Part shown: in pieces, positions 7,556 to 19,368 of the stretch
Numbering within the stretch: position 1 is the stretch's first letter
How the letters are laid out: every line of letters starts with the position of its first letter
Assembly (NCBI GenBank): GCA_015499985.1
Contig: JAAAUF010000047.1
Coordinates: 1-28,087, forward strand
Source of the DNA: Haplosporangium gracile
Taxonomy: Eukaryota; Mortierellomycota; Mortierellomycetes; Mortierellales; Mortierellaceae
Direction of reading: 5' to 3'
DNA: 28,087 nt
Made by a program: the position numbers and the translations under genes
The notes under the pieces: model-generated
What the model was told of the DNA's origin: nothing
The model's database searches: none
Seen by the model: only the letters and a program-made list of their open reading frames with translations

Positions 7556-10548
7556 TAAAAGGTATATGTGATAGTGAGTGTATTTGAGCGGGAGTATTTC
7601 TTTTCTTTTCAGTATGCGCAGTCAGGGGGACGAAAAGAGATGATGATGAGAAGAAGGAAAGTGGAGTGCAAGGGGGAACGAGAATGAGTGATTAGTTAAG
7701 AAAAGTAAAGGGAGAGAAGAAAAGTAGAAAAAGGAGGAAAAAGACGAGGGGAGAAAGAGAAAGAAAAGGAATGTGTGGATCGATTGTGATGGACAAAGGT
7801 GGATGAGATCCAAGGCAGAGGGGGTCTTGCTTCTTGTTTCTTGTTTCTTGTTCTTCTTCTTGTCCTTCTAGTGTTTTGTGTTGACAGCTGAGATAAATTT
7901 ATGTGACAATGAGTTGTGCCTGACGGAGTGCAGCTTTTATGGACGGGGACCACTGTGGTACGAGTACGGAGGAAGGTGCCACCTGTTTCTGAACATGCAA
8001 TTACAAATTAGCCGTATTATGGCAATTTAAAGTTGATTCAGGCCGTCGTCCTGGTGTTGTTGCCTTATTATTGTTAATTGTTTCGTTGTCGTGAAGGCAG
8101 CTGTGGTGACAGACACCATCAAGACATCCATCACATACTTTAAACCTTGTTGGTCATTTTATTTGTTCGTCTTCATTGCCTTGTTCACCTCACGGCCAGA
8201 GGGCGACCATACACTTCAAGGGACCGACATTCAAGTCGAATCGTCACTCTGCTGAACAATGCATAATACATGTCAATTTGCATTGCGCCTTTTCTTCCTC
8301 TCCCTCCCCCCCCCTTGCGACAGTCAATTGCATTAAGTATGGGAGACAGTCAGAGAGGCAGACGAGAGAGTGGACGTTGGTTCAATACGGTCGTCATGGA
8401 CAGAAAAGGAGACAGACACGGTGGGTATGGCGTATTCTCAGACACATACACCTTTTTATTTTGCAACGGAAAAGAGCGCTCACTCCCTCTTCCTCTTTTC
8501 TCTTGTGTACGTGTTGTGTACATGCCCTTTGACAGATGAGAAGGAATACGAACGCGGGTCGCTCACCCTATCTCCTTTGATAAGGGAACTTACAACACTA
8601 CACTGTGCCTCATTCCAAAGATGGTCATTAAATGGACAGTGCGTTTGAAAATCCAGGGATGAGAAGTGCGTCTGAGGATAAAAAAAAGGGACTCGTAGCT
8701 CTCTCTTAACCTGACAAAAAAGAAAAAGAAAAAGAAAGATAGACTACTTGTGCCTGTGCCCAAAGTGACAGGGACAAGGTCAATCCGAATTGATGAGGAT
8801 GGGGGGTGTACTTGACCATTTTTTACGCCATGGCAATGCTGTATCCTTCGCCTTCTATTTTCAAACAGCGCGTTGCGCCACCATTTTTTTTGTCCGACAT
8901 GGGCTAATATATAAAAACATCGCCTACTCTCCGCTTCCAACCTTTATTCCAGCCATCCCTCCATACTTTCTATTGCGTAGTCATCGGTACATACAGATAC
9001 AGCAAGCAAGGAAGCAGGAAGCAAGAAGCAGTATCGCATCTCTCTCGCAGACGCCCGTCATCCTCCGCGCTCTGCTGGCTGTACACGTGTCCTCATCCCT
9101 CCCATCCTCTCCCATCCCTCCCATCCTCTCTCATCCTGCCATCGGGATCATCCACTGCACCAGCAACAGCGGCAAGCACACATACATACATTTGCTTGTT
9201 TGTTTATATTGCTACAGCACCCTTTTGCTTTCATTCTTAACTACAGCATTCTTTGACTTCGCCTGCTGGCCCAGAAAATGATCATCATCCCCAACCAAGT
9301 TCCTTTTTTTATCATTGCAAAGTAGGCAAAGCAACAGCCGATTTCTATCGCTCCTCTTCCTTCTTCCTCCTCCTTTCTCCCCCCTTCCCTTTGTACGACT
9401 TTGACTCCCTTGACCCTTTCCCTCCTTTGACCTTCTTCCTTGCTTATCCACCCCCTCTTCATTCTCTCTTTTTTTTTCTCTTCTCTTTTTTTGTATCCCT
9501 TTAAGCCCCTTCTTCTCTCTCTGCAAGTCGCCCGTCATGGTCATGATGCCTACCCCCTTTTAAAAGCTGCTTCATTTTTTTTTCTTTATAAAATGTATGT
9601 TCGTTATTGATGTTATTGCTGTTCGTTCGTTCTTCAGCTCCACCCCCTTAGGCATTGACTCTTTTTTTTTTCCCGTCATTGCATTTGTCTCTTTGTTGAA
9701 CGCAAGATCGAATACCCTTGTCCCTTTCCCTTTTTCTTCTCTCACTCACTCACTCACTTCTCCTATGTGGCAATAAGGACTTTGAGTGATGCACCATTGA
9801 CACTAATCCCGTGATCGCTATTCTCTATTTCCATTCTCATTTCCCCTCCTCTCGCCCACTTTTTTTGTCCTCTTTCGCCCTCCTCTCTTTTGTGCCCTTT
9901 GGGGACTTTTTTTTTGCGTATTCTCTCCGTTCGTTCTCTCTCTTTCTTCTTTCTTCCTTATTCTCCCTTCGTGCACTGCTTATTCTCATCCCTTGCGTTT
10001 TCCTCTTCCTTCACTTCTTCCTTCCCTTCTTCCTCCACCCATCTCGCTGTTTCCATTCCCTTCACTCTTGCTCATTTCAATTCTCGCTCGTCTGCCCCTC
10101 CCTCGCCACTAGCTCATTCTCATTCGCCGTACCTGTCTCTGGCTCACACCAAGGAGAGACTGCTCTTTTTTCCCCTCTTCCTGTGCACCACCGCAGCACA
10201 TACCAGCTTTGCTCCTCTCTTCTTTATCATTGCAACCTTGCCACCAGCACGCTTCTTCCTCAAACAAACACGCAAACGCAACCACCATCAGGAAATCACC
10301 CATTTTCGACTGCAATTAACCTTGCTCTTACACCGTCATCAACACACCCTCCAGGATCCTCAGCAAGAGCGTGGACAGCCTTTCTCCTTCCGAACTTTTT
10401 TTTTCTTTTTGTATTACTTTGCGACGACCACCCCTTTGTCCGACCATCCTTTCCCCTTCGTCCTCTTTAGTATCTTATCCTCCGCAACTGCAACTGCAAA
10501 AACAGCAACTTTTCTCACCCTTTTCTCGACTCATAAACTCCAAATCGC
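7556..10548. other. 3-kb divergent intergenic region, pyrimidine-rich towards its right end
   Basis: This separates the minus-strand 841-aa gene from the plus-strand 728-aa gene. Near 7820-7860 there are TTCTTGTTTC-type repeats. From about 8930 to 10548 the plus strand is strongly C/T-biased, with many T and CT runs and small near-repeats such as CATCCCTCCCATCCTCTC (two copies around 9090-9135). The frames found here are low-complexity Ser/Phe/Leu/Pro translations of that bias and are not convincing genes. I read the right half as promoter plus long 5' leader of the 10549 gene. Confidence 0.6.
8908..8916 (+). promoter_or_regulatory. TATA box candidate, far upstream of the 728-aa gene
   Basis: TATATAAAA stands at the left edge of the pyrimidine-rich stretch. 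It is the best core-promoter-like site between 8000 and 10500 on the plus strand. If used, transcription would begin near 8940 and leave a leader of about 1.6 kb, possibly containing introns, before the ATG at 10549. It could also serve a non-coding transcript. Confidence 0.35.
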
Positions 10549-11066
10549 ATGTCGACATCCTCGTCGTCGTCCGACAAGACGACGCTTCTCGGTATGTTTC
10601 ATCTATATCACATATTGCGCTTTTCGCCCTATCTGCTTCGCCATCCTAAGAACCATTGTGCGTGCAAGGAGACAGAAAGGAATAACGACAAGGTCGTTAA
10701 TTGCAAGGGCCTTTACCTCTTAAAACGTTGTCGTTTGTATTCTCATATGCACTGTACTCTTTTTCTCTCTTTTGTCATATGCATAATAGTCTCGGCAATA
10801 CAAGATATCCTTTTAGCGGAACCGACAGGCCTGACCTCTCGGGATATCGCCCATCGACTCGTCCTCAAGCAGGCACCTTACTCGACACAGTCCTCAGGAG
10901 CATTCATTAAGGTAAAGATGAGCGTCGTTGTCTGTGTGTGTTGGTACTACAACGTGGCTGGGCGGATCAAATGCAAATTTGGTATCGTCCAGTCACCGAC
11001 CCCTACCCACTCATCAACATCACCCATCTCTTCTTACACCGCCTTCGTCTCGTCTCAGTTCCACTT

Positions 11067-11112
<46 letters not shown>

Positions 11113-13613
11113 TTTCTTCCCTTTGCACTGCTTCTTCCTTTATTATTTTTTACTACTGCCCTGTATTGTTGTCATTATTTATTTACTTATTTTACCACGG
11201 TCCATCCGCCCATCATAACTGGTTAAGTGTAATTGTATACATACATTCGCGCCATTCCATGTTGTATACATCATACCCATATCGGTCTTTGCGGGCTCTT
11301 GAAAAGTGGGCATGGGACCTCTATGATTAGACCCAAGTGGTGGGAGGGAGCAGCAGGCATATTATTTTTCATATCACGTTGTGATTTTTGGTCATCATCT
11401 GACCACCTTCAATCAATATGTATAGTATTGCCATGGAACGATTGGGGGTATGATGGGTGGGAGAAGTGGATATTAGATATGGACACAACAGTCTTGACAG
11501 AGCTACCCTTACATGTCAATAAGGTTGATCATCCCCCGTCTTTCAACATTCTCACCTACAATATTGTATCTGTCTCTTTAACATTAATTAGCGAGTCCAA
11601 CGACTGCTCTCGGTCTACAACTCTGGCGTCAGAACGAACAAAGGTAGTTGCTTCCGCTACAACCACGACGCAGGTCTATGGATGATCAACAGCTCTGATA
11701 TGCCTTCACCAAAGACCCCACCCAAAAAGCTGCCTTCGTTTCAGCTCTCTCGGAACACCACCCAGACGACTACTACCATGACCCCCTCGCAAAGCGAGTC
11801 GTCTTTGAGCGTCATTTCATCCGTCGTTGGCAGTTCGCTGACCACCGGTATCATGGAGCAGGTCAGCACCTGGAGGACTGGTCTTGACACGGATGATGAT
11901 GACGAGGCTAGTCTTGAAATCGGCTCTTCCTATCCTTCGTACCCGTCTCAAGTCTCACGAGACGAATCCTATGCAAGTGGACAAAGCGGACGCTCACTTT
12001 TGAATGGTATTGAGATGCAACCAACGCTCCATCTTCAATTCCCGCAGCATCCACTCGACCAACCCTTTCAAGAAGCAGACCTTTACCATCCATCCTCTTA
12101 CAGCGACATCATGCCTCCACCCTCATCAGGATATCGCCGACACTCTGTTTCATCACACCAACAACGGCCGTCATTCGGCAGGACTGGGCGAAACAACCAA
12201 GACGACCCTGCCGGTGACCAGTTTGTACCCAACAATCGATCCTCCTACCATGGCATGACGCCGGACCTCTTGGCGCGGAGTATGCGGCAACCTGAGGCCA
12301 GATTTCAAAGTGGCATGGCCATTTCAGGTGAACACCGGTCGAGCGATCAAGGTTCCCATCATGCACAAATCAACAGGTCTGGGTTTCCATCCCCTCAAAC
12401 CAGTACGCCATCACCGAGGGCACAGTCTGTCCATACATTTGCTCAGCCTGGGTTCACTCGCGGAGACCAAAGCGAGACCCATCGTCGCCACTCGTCGACT
12501 CATTCTGCTCAGCTGAGGCTGTCGCCGAACCAGTTGGAGAACTCACGGTCCCGAACTCAAAACCGGAGAAGCATGGACGATTTGGCTTACGACCAGGACG
12601 ATCCAATGCAGCAGAGGGAGATGTCTCGATCTATTCATGCCCCTTCGCCTCGGCTGATGAAGGAGGATATGCGCTTGCGTGACCTTGGAGCCTCACTGCA
12701 AAAGACGCTTTCCTTTAATGGTGATGATGACAGGTCAGACATCCTTGAGGATGTTGAGTCCTATCCGCCTCCTCAGCGTCCAATGCGTCCACACACTGTC
12801 CGTCACCATCCTTACCAGGTGCGACAGCGGATGGAGCCGCCACGAGGTCAGCCAGTACGACCAGCGAGACCACCTCTTGACAACATGTTCCGGGATCGCA
12901 AGGGTAAGGGACGAGCGGCCGAACGGGCAGAGGACGAGCGAGACTTGCTCTCCAAGACACCTGTTCTTTTGAACGCGATTAACACCAGCCAGACGAACAT
13001 TCTGTCGGAGCTCCAGAACATTCAACGCGCCAACCAGGAAGAGATTGCGCACTTTCGGGAAGAGATATACTCTTCGCTACAGGTCGCGTTCACCAAGTTG
13101 GCCGACCAGGTGGAGGGTGTCGGCCGTTCTGTGGACAATGTTGAAAATACCCAGAAGGATACGGTTCGACAACTCGGAGAGAGTATCGGAAGTGCCATGG
13201 GCGATGTCTTTCATAGAATGACAGAGTCGCTCCAGCAACAAATGCAGCAGCAGTACCAACTTCATCATCAGCAGCAGCAACAACAACAGTCTTTCCAAAA
13301 CTTTGGAAATCCATCCCGCCCTGCGTCAATACGACAAGCGTCGCCGTTCACTTCTGGAGGATCACTCCCCAACAGCTATTCGTCATCACAGGGAGGGTTC
13401 ATCCAGACCGGAGGAGGAGGCAATCGGTCTAATTTTGGCCAAGGAGGCCGGGATGGCTGGAAGCGAGAGCAGGAGGCATATGAGCATCAGGACGACGATG
13501 AGGATGACGAAGAGACCTATGGGCGCTTCAAGAGAAGGGCTGTTGAGCGTCCTCGGTCGATGTCTGGCTCAAACAAAACAATCACTAAGCCTCGCAAGGA
13601 GTTTGAGGATTAA
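10549..13613 (+). CDS. Winged-helix-like N-terminus plus Gln-rich coiled-coil protein, function unknown (3 exons)
   Basis: Exons are 10549-10591, 10790-10911 and 11592-13613, joined by GTATGT...AATAG and GTAAAG...TTAG introns, giving 728 aa. Splicing creates a continuous N-terminal region (about residues 12-86) with an LTSRDIAHRLVLKQ helix, an AFIKRVQRLLSVY helix and a GLWMI end. This looks like a helix-turn-helix or winged-helix fold, which is an inference from pattern only. The rest is Ser/Pro/Arg/Gln-rich and disordered, with an acidic DTDDDDEASLE block near 155-165. Around 505-615 a heptad-like helix (LLNAINTSQTNILSEL...) runs into poly-Gln. The tail is acidic then basic (RFKRRAVERPRS). 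A nuclear, oligomeric regulator would fit, but no family is recognised. The second intron (680 bases) is much longer than the others and holds (CT)21. Confidence 0.8.
11069..11110 (+). repeat. (CT)21 microsatellite in an intron
   Basis: Twenty-one uninterrupted CT units lie inside the second intron of the 728-aa gene. They produce the low-complexity Ser/Leu reading frames seen here. Confidence 0.9.
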
Positions 13614-14845
13614 GAGAAATTTTTTTTTCTTCTCATTCATGAAATCCTAATTTCAAGTGTTTTTTCAACATGCTGCTTTAATTTTTTTTTTTCTTCTCCA
13701 CTATTTTTTTCTTTTGTACAAACACATTAGTTCCCTTTCTTTTCACCACTTGTTGTACAATTTCCCATTTCGTGTTTGCTACCTTTGCTACCTTTGCTAC
13801 TTTTATCATCTCTGTTTTCTTTGCTCATTTCCAACCTCTTTTTAATTGTTGCCATTTTTTTTTCTTTATTTTTTTTCTCACAAGTAAGCAGACATGTTGA
13901 AAACACTGTTGTAAATTATCCATGATGTCGTTGTCACCACTCCCCCTTGTTGTATACTCTCTCTCTTTCACACACACACGCATCCTTTTTCAAATCCGTA
14001 ATGGAAACAACTACAAAAAAAAGTTCAAAAAAAAAGTTAAAAAAGTCGATGATTAAGTCGAAAATCTTTTGCACTGCCATGTGGTCTGTGGTTTCTGATA
14101 CTCTGTTGTGTGTTGCGGTTCCATCTTATGTCATAGCTGAATGTCAGGTCCAAGGGACGGAAGTGAGAGCAATTAGAGCGGTGGCAACACTGAAGTTTTT
14201 CGGCTGCTCAGTTTTTGAAATTTGAAAAAGCAAGTAGGCTCCAAGAAGAAAATAAAAAGCATGAATCCATGCTGCGCGGGGTGGGTGAATGTGGAGGGTG
14301 GGTATATATAAGAGCTTGTCAATCCATAGTCGACAGCCTACGAGGAGGGGTATTGTTGGTAAAATGGACTGGACTAGCTTGCAGTTACAGGAGTAGGCCG
14401 AAAGGGAAGGAAGCGTCATGAGGGCGGTGAGTATTGCAGGATCATCGTAGTTTGTAATGGATCAGGGCTGTTGTCTTTTGTTGCGTAAAACTACGGCCCA
14501 GGGACAGATGAGACGGGAGAATTGTTTCTTTGGAAGTCTGTCTTTGTTGTAAGTGTCTTGGCGACAAAAGCCCTTTTGACGACCCGATTTGCTTGCTTGG
14601 ATTAGTAGTTGATATTGCTGTTGGAGTACCAGGAGGAGAGAAAATAGAGAAAGAAGGATGGAAGAGAAGGAAGCAAGGAAGAAATGAAGCAAAGGAGGAA
14701 GGATATCTACCATTGTCGCAACTGTCATTGGGGGGGGGGGCAGCAGCAGCCAAGCGTTTCTTTTTTCGTTTTTTCGAAAAAAACAAGGCTAAAAACAAAC
14801 AAAGAACGCAACGGTCGATTCGAGTGATGGCAGTGAGACGATTGA

Positions 14846-14848
<3 letters not shown>

Positions 14849-14890
<42 letters not shown>
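14849..14890 (+). repeat. (AG)21 microsatellite
   Basis: Twenty-one AG units lie about 460 bases upstream of the 1270-aa gene. The tract is the exact reverse complement, at equal length, of the (CT)21 tract at 11069-11110. Confidence 0.9.
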
Positions 14891-14894
<4 letters not shown>

Positions 14895-15220
14895 AAGTGA
14901 TGCATTTGGTTTGGCATGAGTACGAATTCAGGGCTGTTGTCTTGGTGAGTGCGTCGCTAATTTTATTTTTGTTTTTGCCCTGCCGCCATGTGTGTCAAAT
15001 GCCTCTCGTTCGTACTTTGATTTTCACTCCACCGTTGTTTCGTCTTTATCAACTCTTCTTTGTCTACTTTCTTTTTCTCTTGTTTTCCCTTTTTCTCACA
15101 CCCAATTGAACATCATCCGCCCCTTTCGCCAGTACATACGTCCATTCATTCATTCATTCATATCATCCTTTTAGATAGAAAACGCACCCCTTCCCTTGTA
15201 CAGATACACACTCTCATACA

Positions 15221-15228
15221 TATAAATA
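15221..15228 (+). promoter_or_regulatory. TATA box of the 1270-aa gene
   Basis: TATAAATA lies about 130 bases upstream of the chosen ATG at 15353. This supports initiation downstream of the more upstream in-frame ATG at 15254, which would leave almost no leader. Confidence 0.55.
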
Positions 15229-15352
15229 CACACTCACAAAGGCGACGACATTATTGCGAGACACAGACAGCCCTATCCATACCCTATTCCCACACTTCAT
15301 TCAAAGCTCAATCCAATCTCATTTAAGCTGCAACACACTGTTATTATCTCCC

Positions 15353-18300
15353 ATGGGAAACTCGCCCTCGACCCCTTCCGGTCAGTCCGACTCTTCTCCA
15401 TCCAAATCCAATAAACAAGGAACAACACCAGCCGCATCACCAACAAACGCAGTGACCTCAGGAATAGGCGGCGGAAGTGGATCAGCACGAGGCACTCATT
15501 CAAACATTCCCATCCAACCCTCGTCTACTTCTAATCCGCCTCGACAACACACTCCAGTCCCTTACATCCCTTCTACTCAACACCGACCAGCACCACCACT
15601 TCTCCCCGCTCAACCAAGACCTAGCAGCGCCCAACAGCAACAGCAACAACAGCAGCAGCTACACCAACACAACCAACAGCACCTACAAGCACAACCGCAA
15701 CAACCTCAACAGCAGCGTATTATACCGCCCTATCAGCCGTCTCCCTATCAACCACAAAGTAATATTAACACCCAGGGCCATTCAAGACCGCCACAGCCTG
15801 ATTCGACGTCAGAGTCCCGCCAAATGAGACACGGCCGTGAATCGTCCTCTTCGTCGTCCCAGTCAGCAGCAGCGGCAGCCGCTGCTGCTGCTGCTGCTGC
15901 TGAGGACGAGATCCCGACCATTGTCCTGCAGGAGCAGATGGAGTCCATGCTGGTAGACATGACCGCCGCCGAGTTCCGAGTCAGGGAACTGCGAGAGGAG
16001 CTCGATACCTTTGAGAGTCACCCCATCTTCTCGTCCATGATGCTTGCCTGGTTCTTGTCCTTTAACCTGAGCGAGTACAACCACAATCGCATTGAGGACC
16101 TCAAGAGGGATGCCCTCAAAGCTTGGCAGCCTGTGTTGAACAGTTTCATGGAAGGAGGCGCATCCGACAACCTGACCGAGATTGACGTTCGACTGTTCGA
16201 TTCCATCATCCAAGATATCATCTCTCACGCCGACATGATTGCGGGATCCAACGAGTCACCAGAGAACCTAATTCTGAACCTCAAACGAATTGCCCACGCC
16301 GAGCTCGACAATGCGCGCCGGAGTCTGGAGCAGAACAGGATTGCGTTTCAGGAATGTCAAATCACCCTCCAGGCAAGAGGTGTCGTCCCGGCGGCTGTTC
16401 TCGAGATACAGCGTTCGATGGAGGAGGAGACGAGGCGGGAACAGGAAGCCAAGCGTGTTAAGGAACAGCGTCAGAGGGAGATTGTTGCAGAGCGGCAGAA
16501 GGCACTTGCAGCCGAACGTCAGCGGGAACGACAGAGACAGCAGGAGGAAGTGGAAGAGAAGCAGAGGCGGGACCGAGAGCGCGAAGAGAAACAGAGACGA
16601 GACCGAGAACGTGAGCTAGAGCGGCAACGGCGGGAACGTGATGAAGAAGCGATGCGTCTCAAGGCATTGGCGGCTGTCAGGAACAAGAATGCTCGTCCAA
16701 TATCCTCTAATACACCTTCATCGACCCATGCTGCAAGCCATATGGCAGGACGTCCCAAAGCAACCTCAGGTATAACTTTCTTCCGTTTCTTCCCCGAATT
16801 CAAAAAAATTATGACGAGGAGCAGAGAGAAGAGGGGCTACTTTGTTTTTTTTTTTGAAGCTTTCATCTGACTTGCTCACGCTTTTTTTGTGCATGTCAAT
16901 CTAATTAGTGTCTGTGCCAGGCTACGACCCCAGCTTTCAAAAGAGGATGCACGCAGAGTCGCCAGCTGTGTATACTGTCAACATTTCTGAGGAGGAGACG
17001 GTGATCGACGACTCGCCCGCCCAGACAGGACATTTGGCGCCCTATGGTCAATATAACTCAAATAGGCCCGGTCATCTAGGAGCCTATTCTTCCTCAGCTG
17101 CGCATGTCCATGGCGCAGAAGATGGCGAAGTCTCCTCCACGCCACTCTTAAGGCGCAATCGCCTTGCCAAGATGCCAGAGCCTGCCGTCCCATGCAGTGC
17201 AGAAATGGTCTCCAGCTCAGGAGTTGATTCAAATGCCATTCTAAACAATCAGTATGGCTACCCCAACAACAACTCGACTATGCCTCAGCATCAGCATCAC
17301 GCGGACACTTCAGGACAATATGCCAACCATGCCGCCCATCAAGCTGCGTATCAAGGGGTGGGACCCGAGATGCAGATGCAGATGCCGATGCCGATGCCAA
17401 TGCCTCTGCCCTACGAGTACAATGGTCATGCCAACCAGACCCAGGACATGTCCCACGCCAACCAACAAAATCACTCGACTCAGCATGTTTCCGATGCCCA
17501 CACGGCGCTTTACCCACCCCAGATCATTTCGAAGGATGAGCTAAAGAACCGCATGGCCCTGGAGCAGCTCGAGCAGATCAAGAAGCGTAACGATGAGATT
17601 TTGCGGGACATTCAGGAACAGCAACGGATTCATGCCATCACCATCCAAAACTTGGAGATGCAGGGCCAGCACCATCAACAGCAGCAGCAACAAGGTCAAC
17701 ATTATTCAGCTTACTCTCACTCAGGAGCCATACATGATGGTGGTCAGGATGCACTTCATGCGCAGGGCCAATTTCAGCCCCAGACTCCATACATGTCTGT
17801 TCAAGGATACCCAAAACACATGCAGCATCAGCATGGCCACCAACAAGGATATCAGGGTTTCCAAGGAGACTTTGTTGCCGACCAATCTGGAGTCAACTAC
17901 AACAGCGGAGGAGGGATGAGCGGGCAGGGACAGGAGGCTAGTCACCAAGGTGATATGTATAACTACCAGCATTACCATGGATACAGCCATGGCAATATGC
18001 CTTCAGGCAACTCGAACTGGAACGCTCAGCAACAGCAGCAGCAACAACAGCAGCAACAGCAATACCCCGGATATATCCAGCAGCAGCACCAACAGCAGCA
18101 ACAGCAGCAGCAACAATACCCCGCCTCGCTTACACCGGCCCAGCTCCAGCAGCTCCAACAGCAGCAACAATATCAGCAGCAGTTCCAAATGGCGCCGGAG
18201 GAGCCTCCCAAAAATGGATATGCTGATGATCATCGCCTCCACCGTGTACAGTCCGTGTCTTATTCAACGTCTCCCTTCGGTCACGAATACGACTTTGGTC

Positions 18301-19304
18301 CGATCGAGGCGAAGATTGGAACTGGAGTTATCAGGATGCAACACCCAGTGCAGCAGCCAATGCCACAAACAGAGCCTGCAAAGAAACAGAGTCCACCTGT
18401 CACACCAGAGCCTGCAAAGAAGCAGAGTCCACCTGTCACACCAGAGCATGAGCATGAAAACGATGCCAACTCTGCAAATGTCTTGCCCCAGATCCGAGCT
18501 AAGCCAGCCAACCTCGCCAACCGTCGAGCACCTCATGTCATTTTGTCCGAGGCGGAACAGGAAGCAGCCGCCAAAGCTCTCAAGGAGATGCAGGAGGAGG
18601 AGGCCGAAGAGGATGTAGCCACGACTGAAGTTTCAGAAGAAATTGTAGTCGAGAGAGAGATACCACAGTCGTTCAAGGACAAGGTGTTGCCTGCCATCCG
18701 TCAGTCCTCACGACCCCAGTCTATGGAGATTGTCACATATGTAGTCGAGCATGCTGATGGGGTCCAAGAGACGGAGGTTCAGGAGCAACAGAGACACGGT
18801 AGTCAAGATGAAATACAGCGCAGAGATGTGGATGAGGAGGATGATGAAGAAGAGACTCTCCATCGCAGAGTCCGTAAGATGCACGTTTCTCCTAGGCCAG
18901 TGGTGTACACGCCCAAGCCTACTCCTCAGCCTGCGCCACCAACCTCGCAGGAACGCAAGAAGGAGCGTCTCTCGGCCCTTGCCCAGCCGCAGTCAGAGAC
19001 GCCTGTGGCTGCTCCTCGCCCAAGCCCACGGCCCTCTCCTCGTCCTGCGCCACGGCCTGTTGGCGGCATGGCCCGTTCCTCTCAGGAACCTCTTTCCGTT
19101 AGTGTCAGTAGCCATCGCGCCGGCAACAGCGAGTTGTCCGAGGGAGAGAATATGGCTCCCATGACCCCCACTGAGCCATCGATGGATACCAAGAGGATGA
19201 GTCTTCATCGGTCTCCGAGCTCTCCACCAGTGATCCCCAAGAAGCCCCTTGCCCTGCGAAGCCCTCGTAGAAACAACTCGCAGGACGATAACCTTGAAGC
19301 TTAA
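15353..19304 (+). CDS. Gln-rich protein with N-myristoylation-type start and long charged helix, function unknown (2 exons)
   Basis: Exons are 15353-16769 and 16909-19304, with a GTATAA...AATTAG intron, giving 1270 aa. The start MGNSPSTPS fits the N-myristoylation consensus (Gly2, small residue at 6); the frame is open upstream, but the TATA box at 15221 favours this ATG. Residues 1-180 are Ser/Pro/Gln-rich, ending in a 12-Ala run. About 182-445 looks ordered and helical (EDEIPTIVLQEQMESML; ESHPIFSSMMLAWFLSFNLS), followed by an Arg/Glu/Gln single helix or coiled coil. The second exon carries a Met/Pro repeat, poly-Gln blocks (about 845-900), two copies of a 12-residue AKKQSPPVTPEP-type repeat and Pro-rich SH3-ligand-like segments such as RPSPRPSPRPAPRP. 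The composition suggests a membrane- or cortex-associated scaffold. No family is recognised. Confidence 0.8.
18372..18443 (+). repeat. Coding 36-bp tandem duplication
   Basis: Two consecutive 36-base copies, starting GAGCCTGCAAAGAARCAGAG, encode the peptide EPAKKQSPPVTP twice. They differ at one synonymous position (AAA/AAG). Each copy carries an SPPVTP segment that could be a proline-directed phosphorylation site. The near identity implies a recent duplication. Confidence 0.85.
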
Positions 19305-19368
19305 AGAGGATGTATCATGGATTTTTTTTTTGTTTATCATGGATGCTAATAAAAAGTAGTCACTATAT

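Larger units (their letters stand above)
13614..15352. other. Intergenic region between two plus-strand genes
   Basis: The first 300 bases are T-rich and read as the 3' UTR of the 728-aa gene. From about 13950 to 14900 there are no convincing genes. A TATATATAAG lies at 14303, followed by a good splice-donor sequence GCG|GTGAGT at 14427, so a short non-coding transcript is possible. There are 11 consecutive G at 14730-14740 and (AG)21 at 14849-14890. From about 14960 the sequence becomes pyrimidine-rich and is the promoter and leader of the next gene. Confidence 0.55.

Noticed and set aside
9811..10723. Overlapping plus-strand frames of 219 and 277 codons
   Set aside because: They are translations of C/T-rich DNA (Phe, Ser, Leu, Pro) with no domain. 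The second runs through the real exon 1 of the 10549 gene in the wrong frame and into its intron.
10938..11330. Protein-like stretch IWYRPVTDPYPLINITHLF in the long intron of the 728-aa gene
   Set aside because: It has an attractive composition, but it runs straight into the (CT)21 tract. Direct splicing from 10911 to 11592 is in phase and gives a coherent helix without it.
15254..15352. Earlier in-frame ATG for the 1270-aa gene
   Set aside because: It is only about 30 bases after the TATA box. The 33 extra residues look like leader translation, and the second ATG gives the MGNSPS start.
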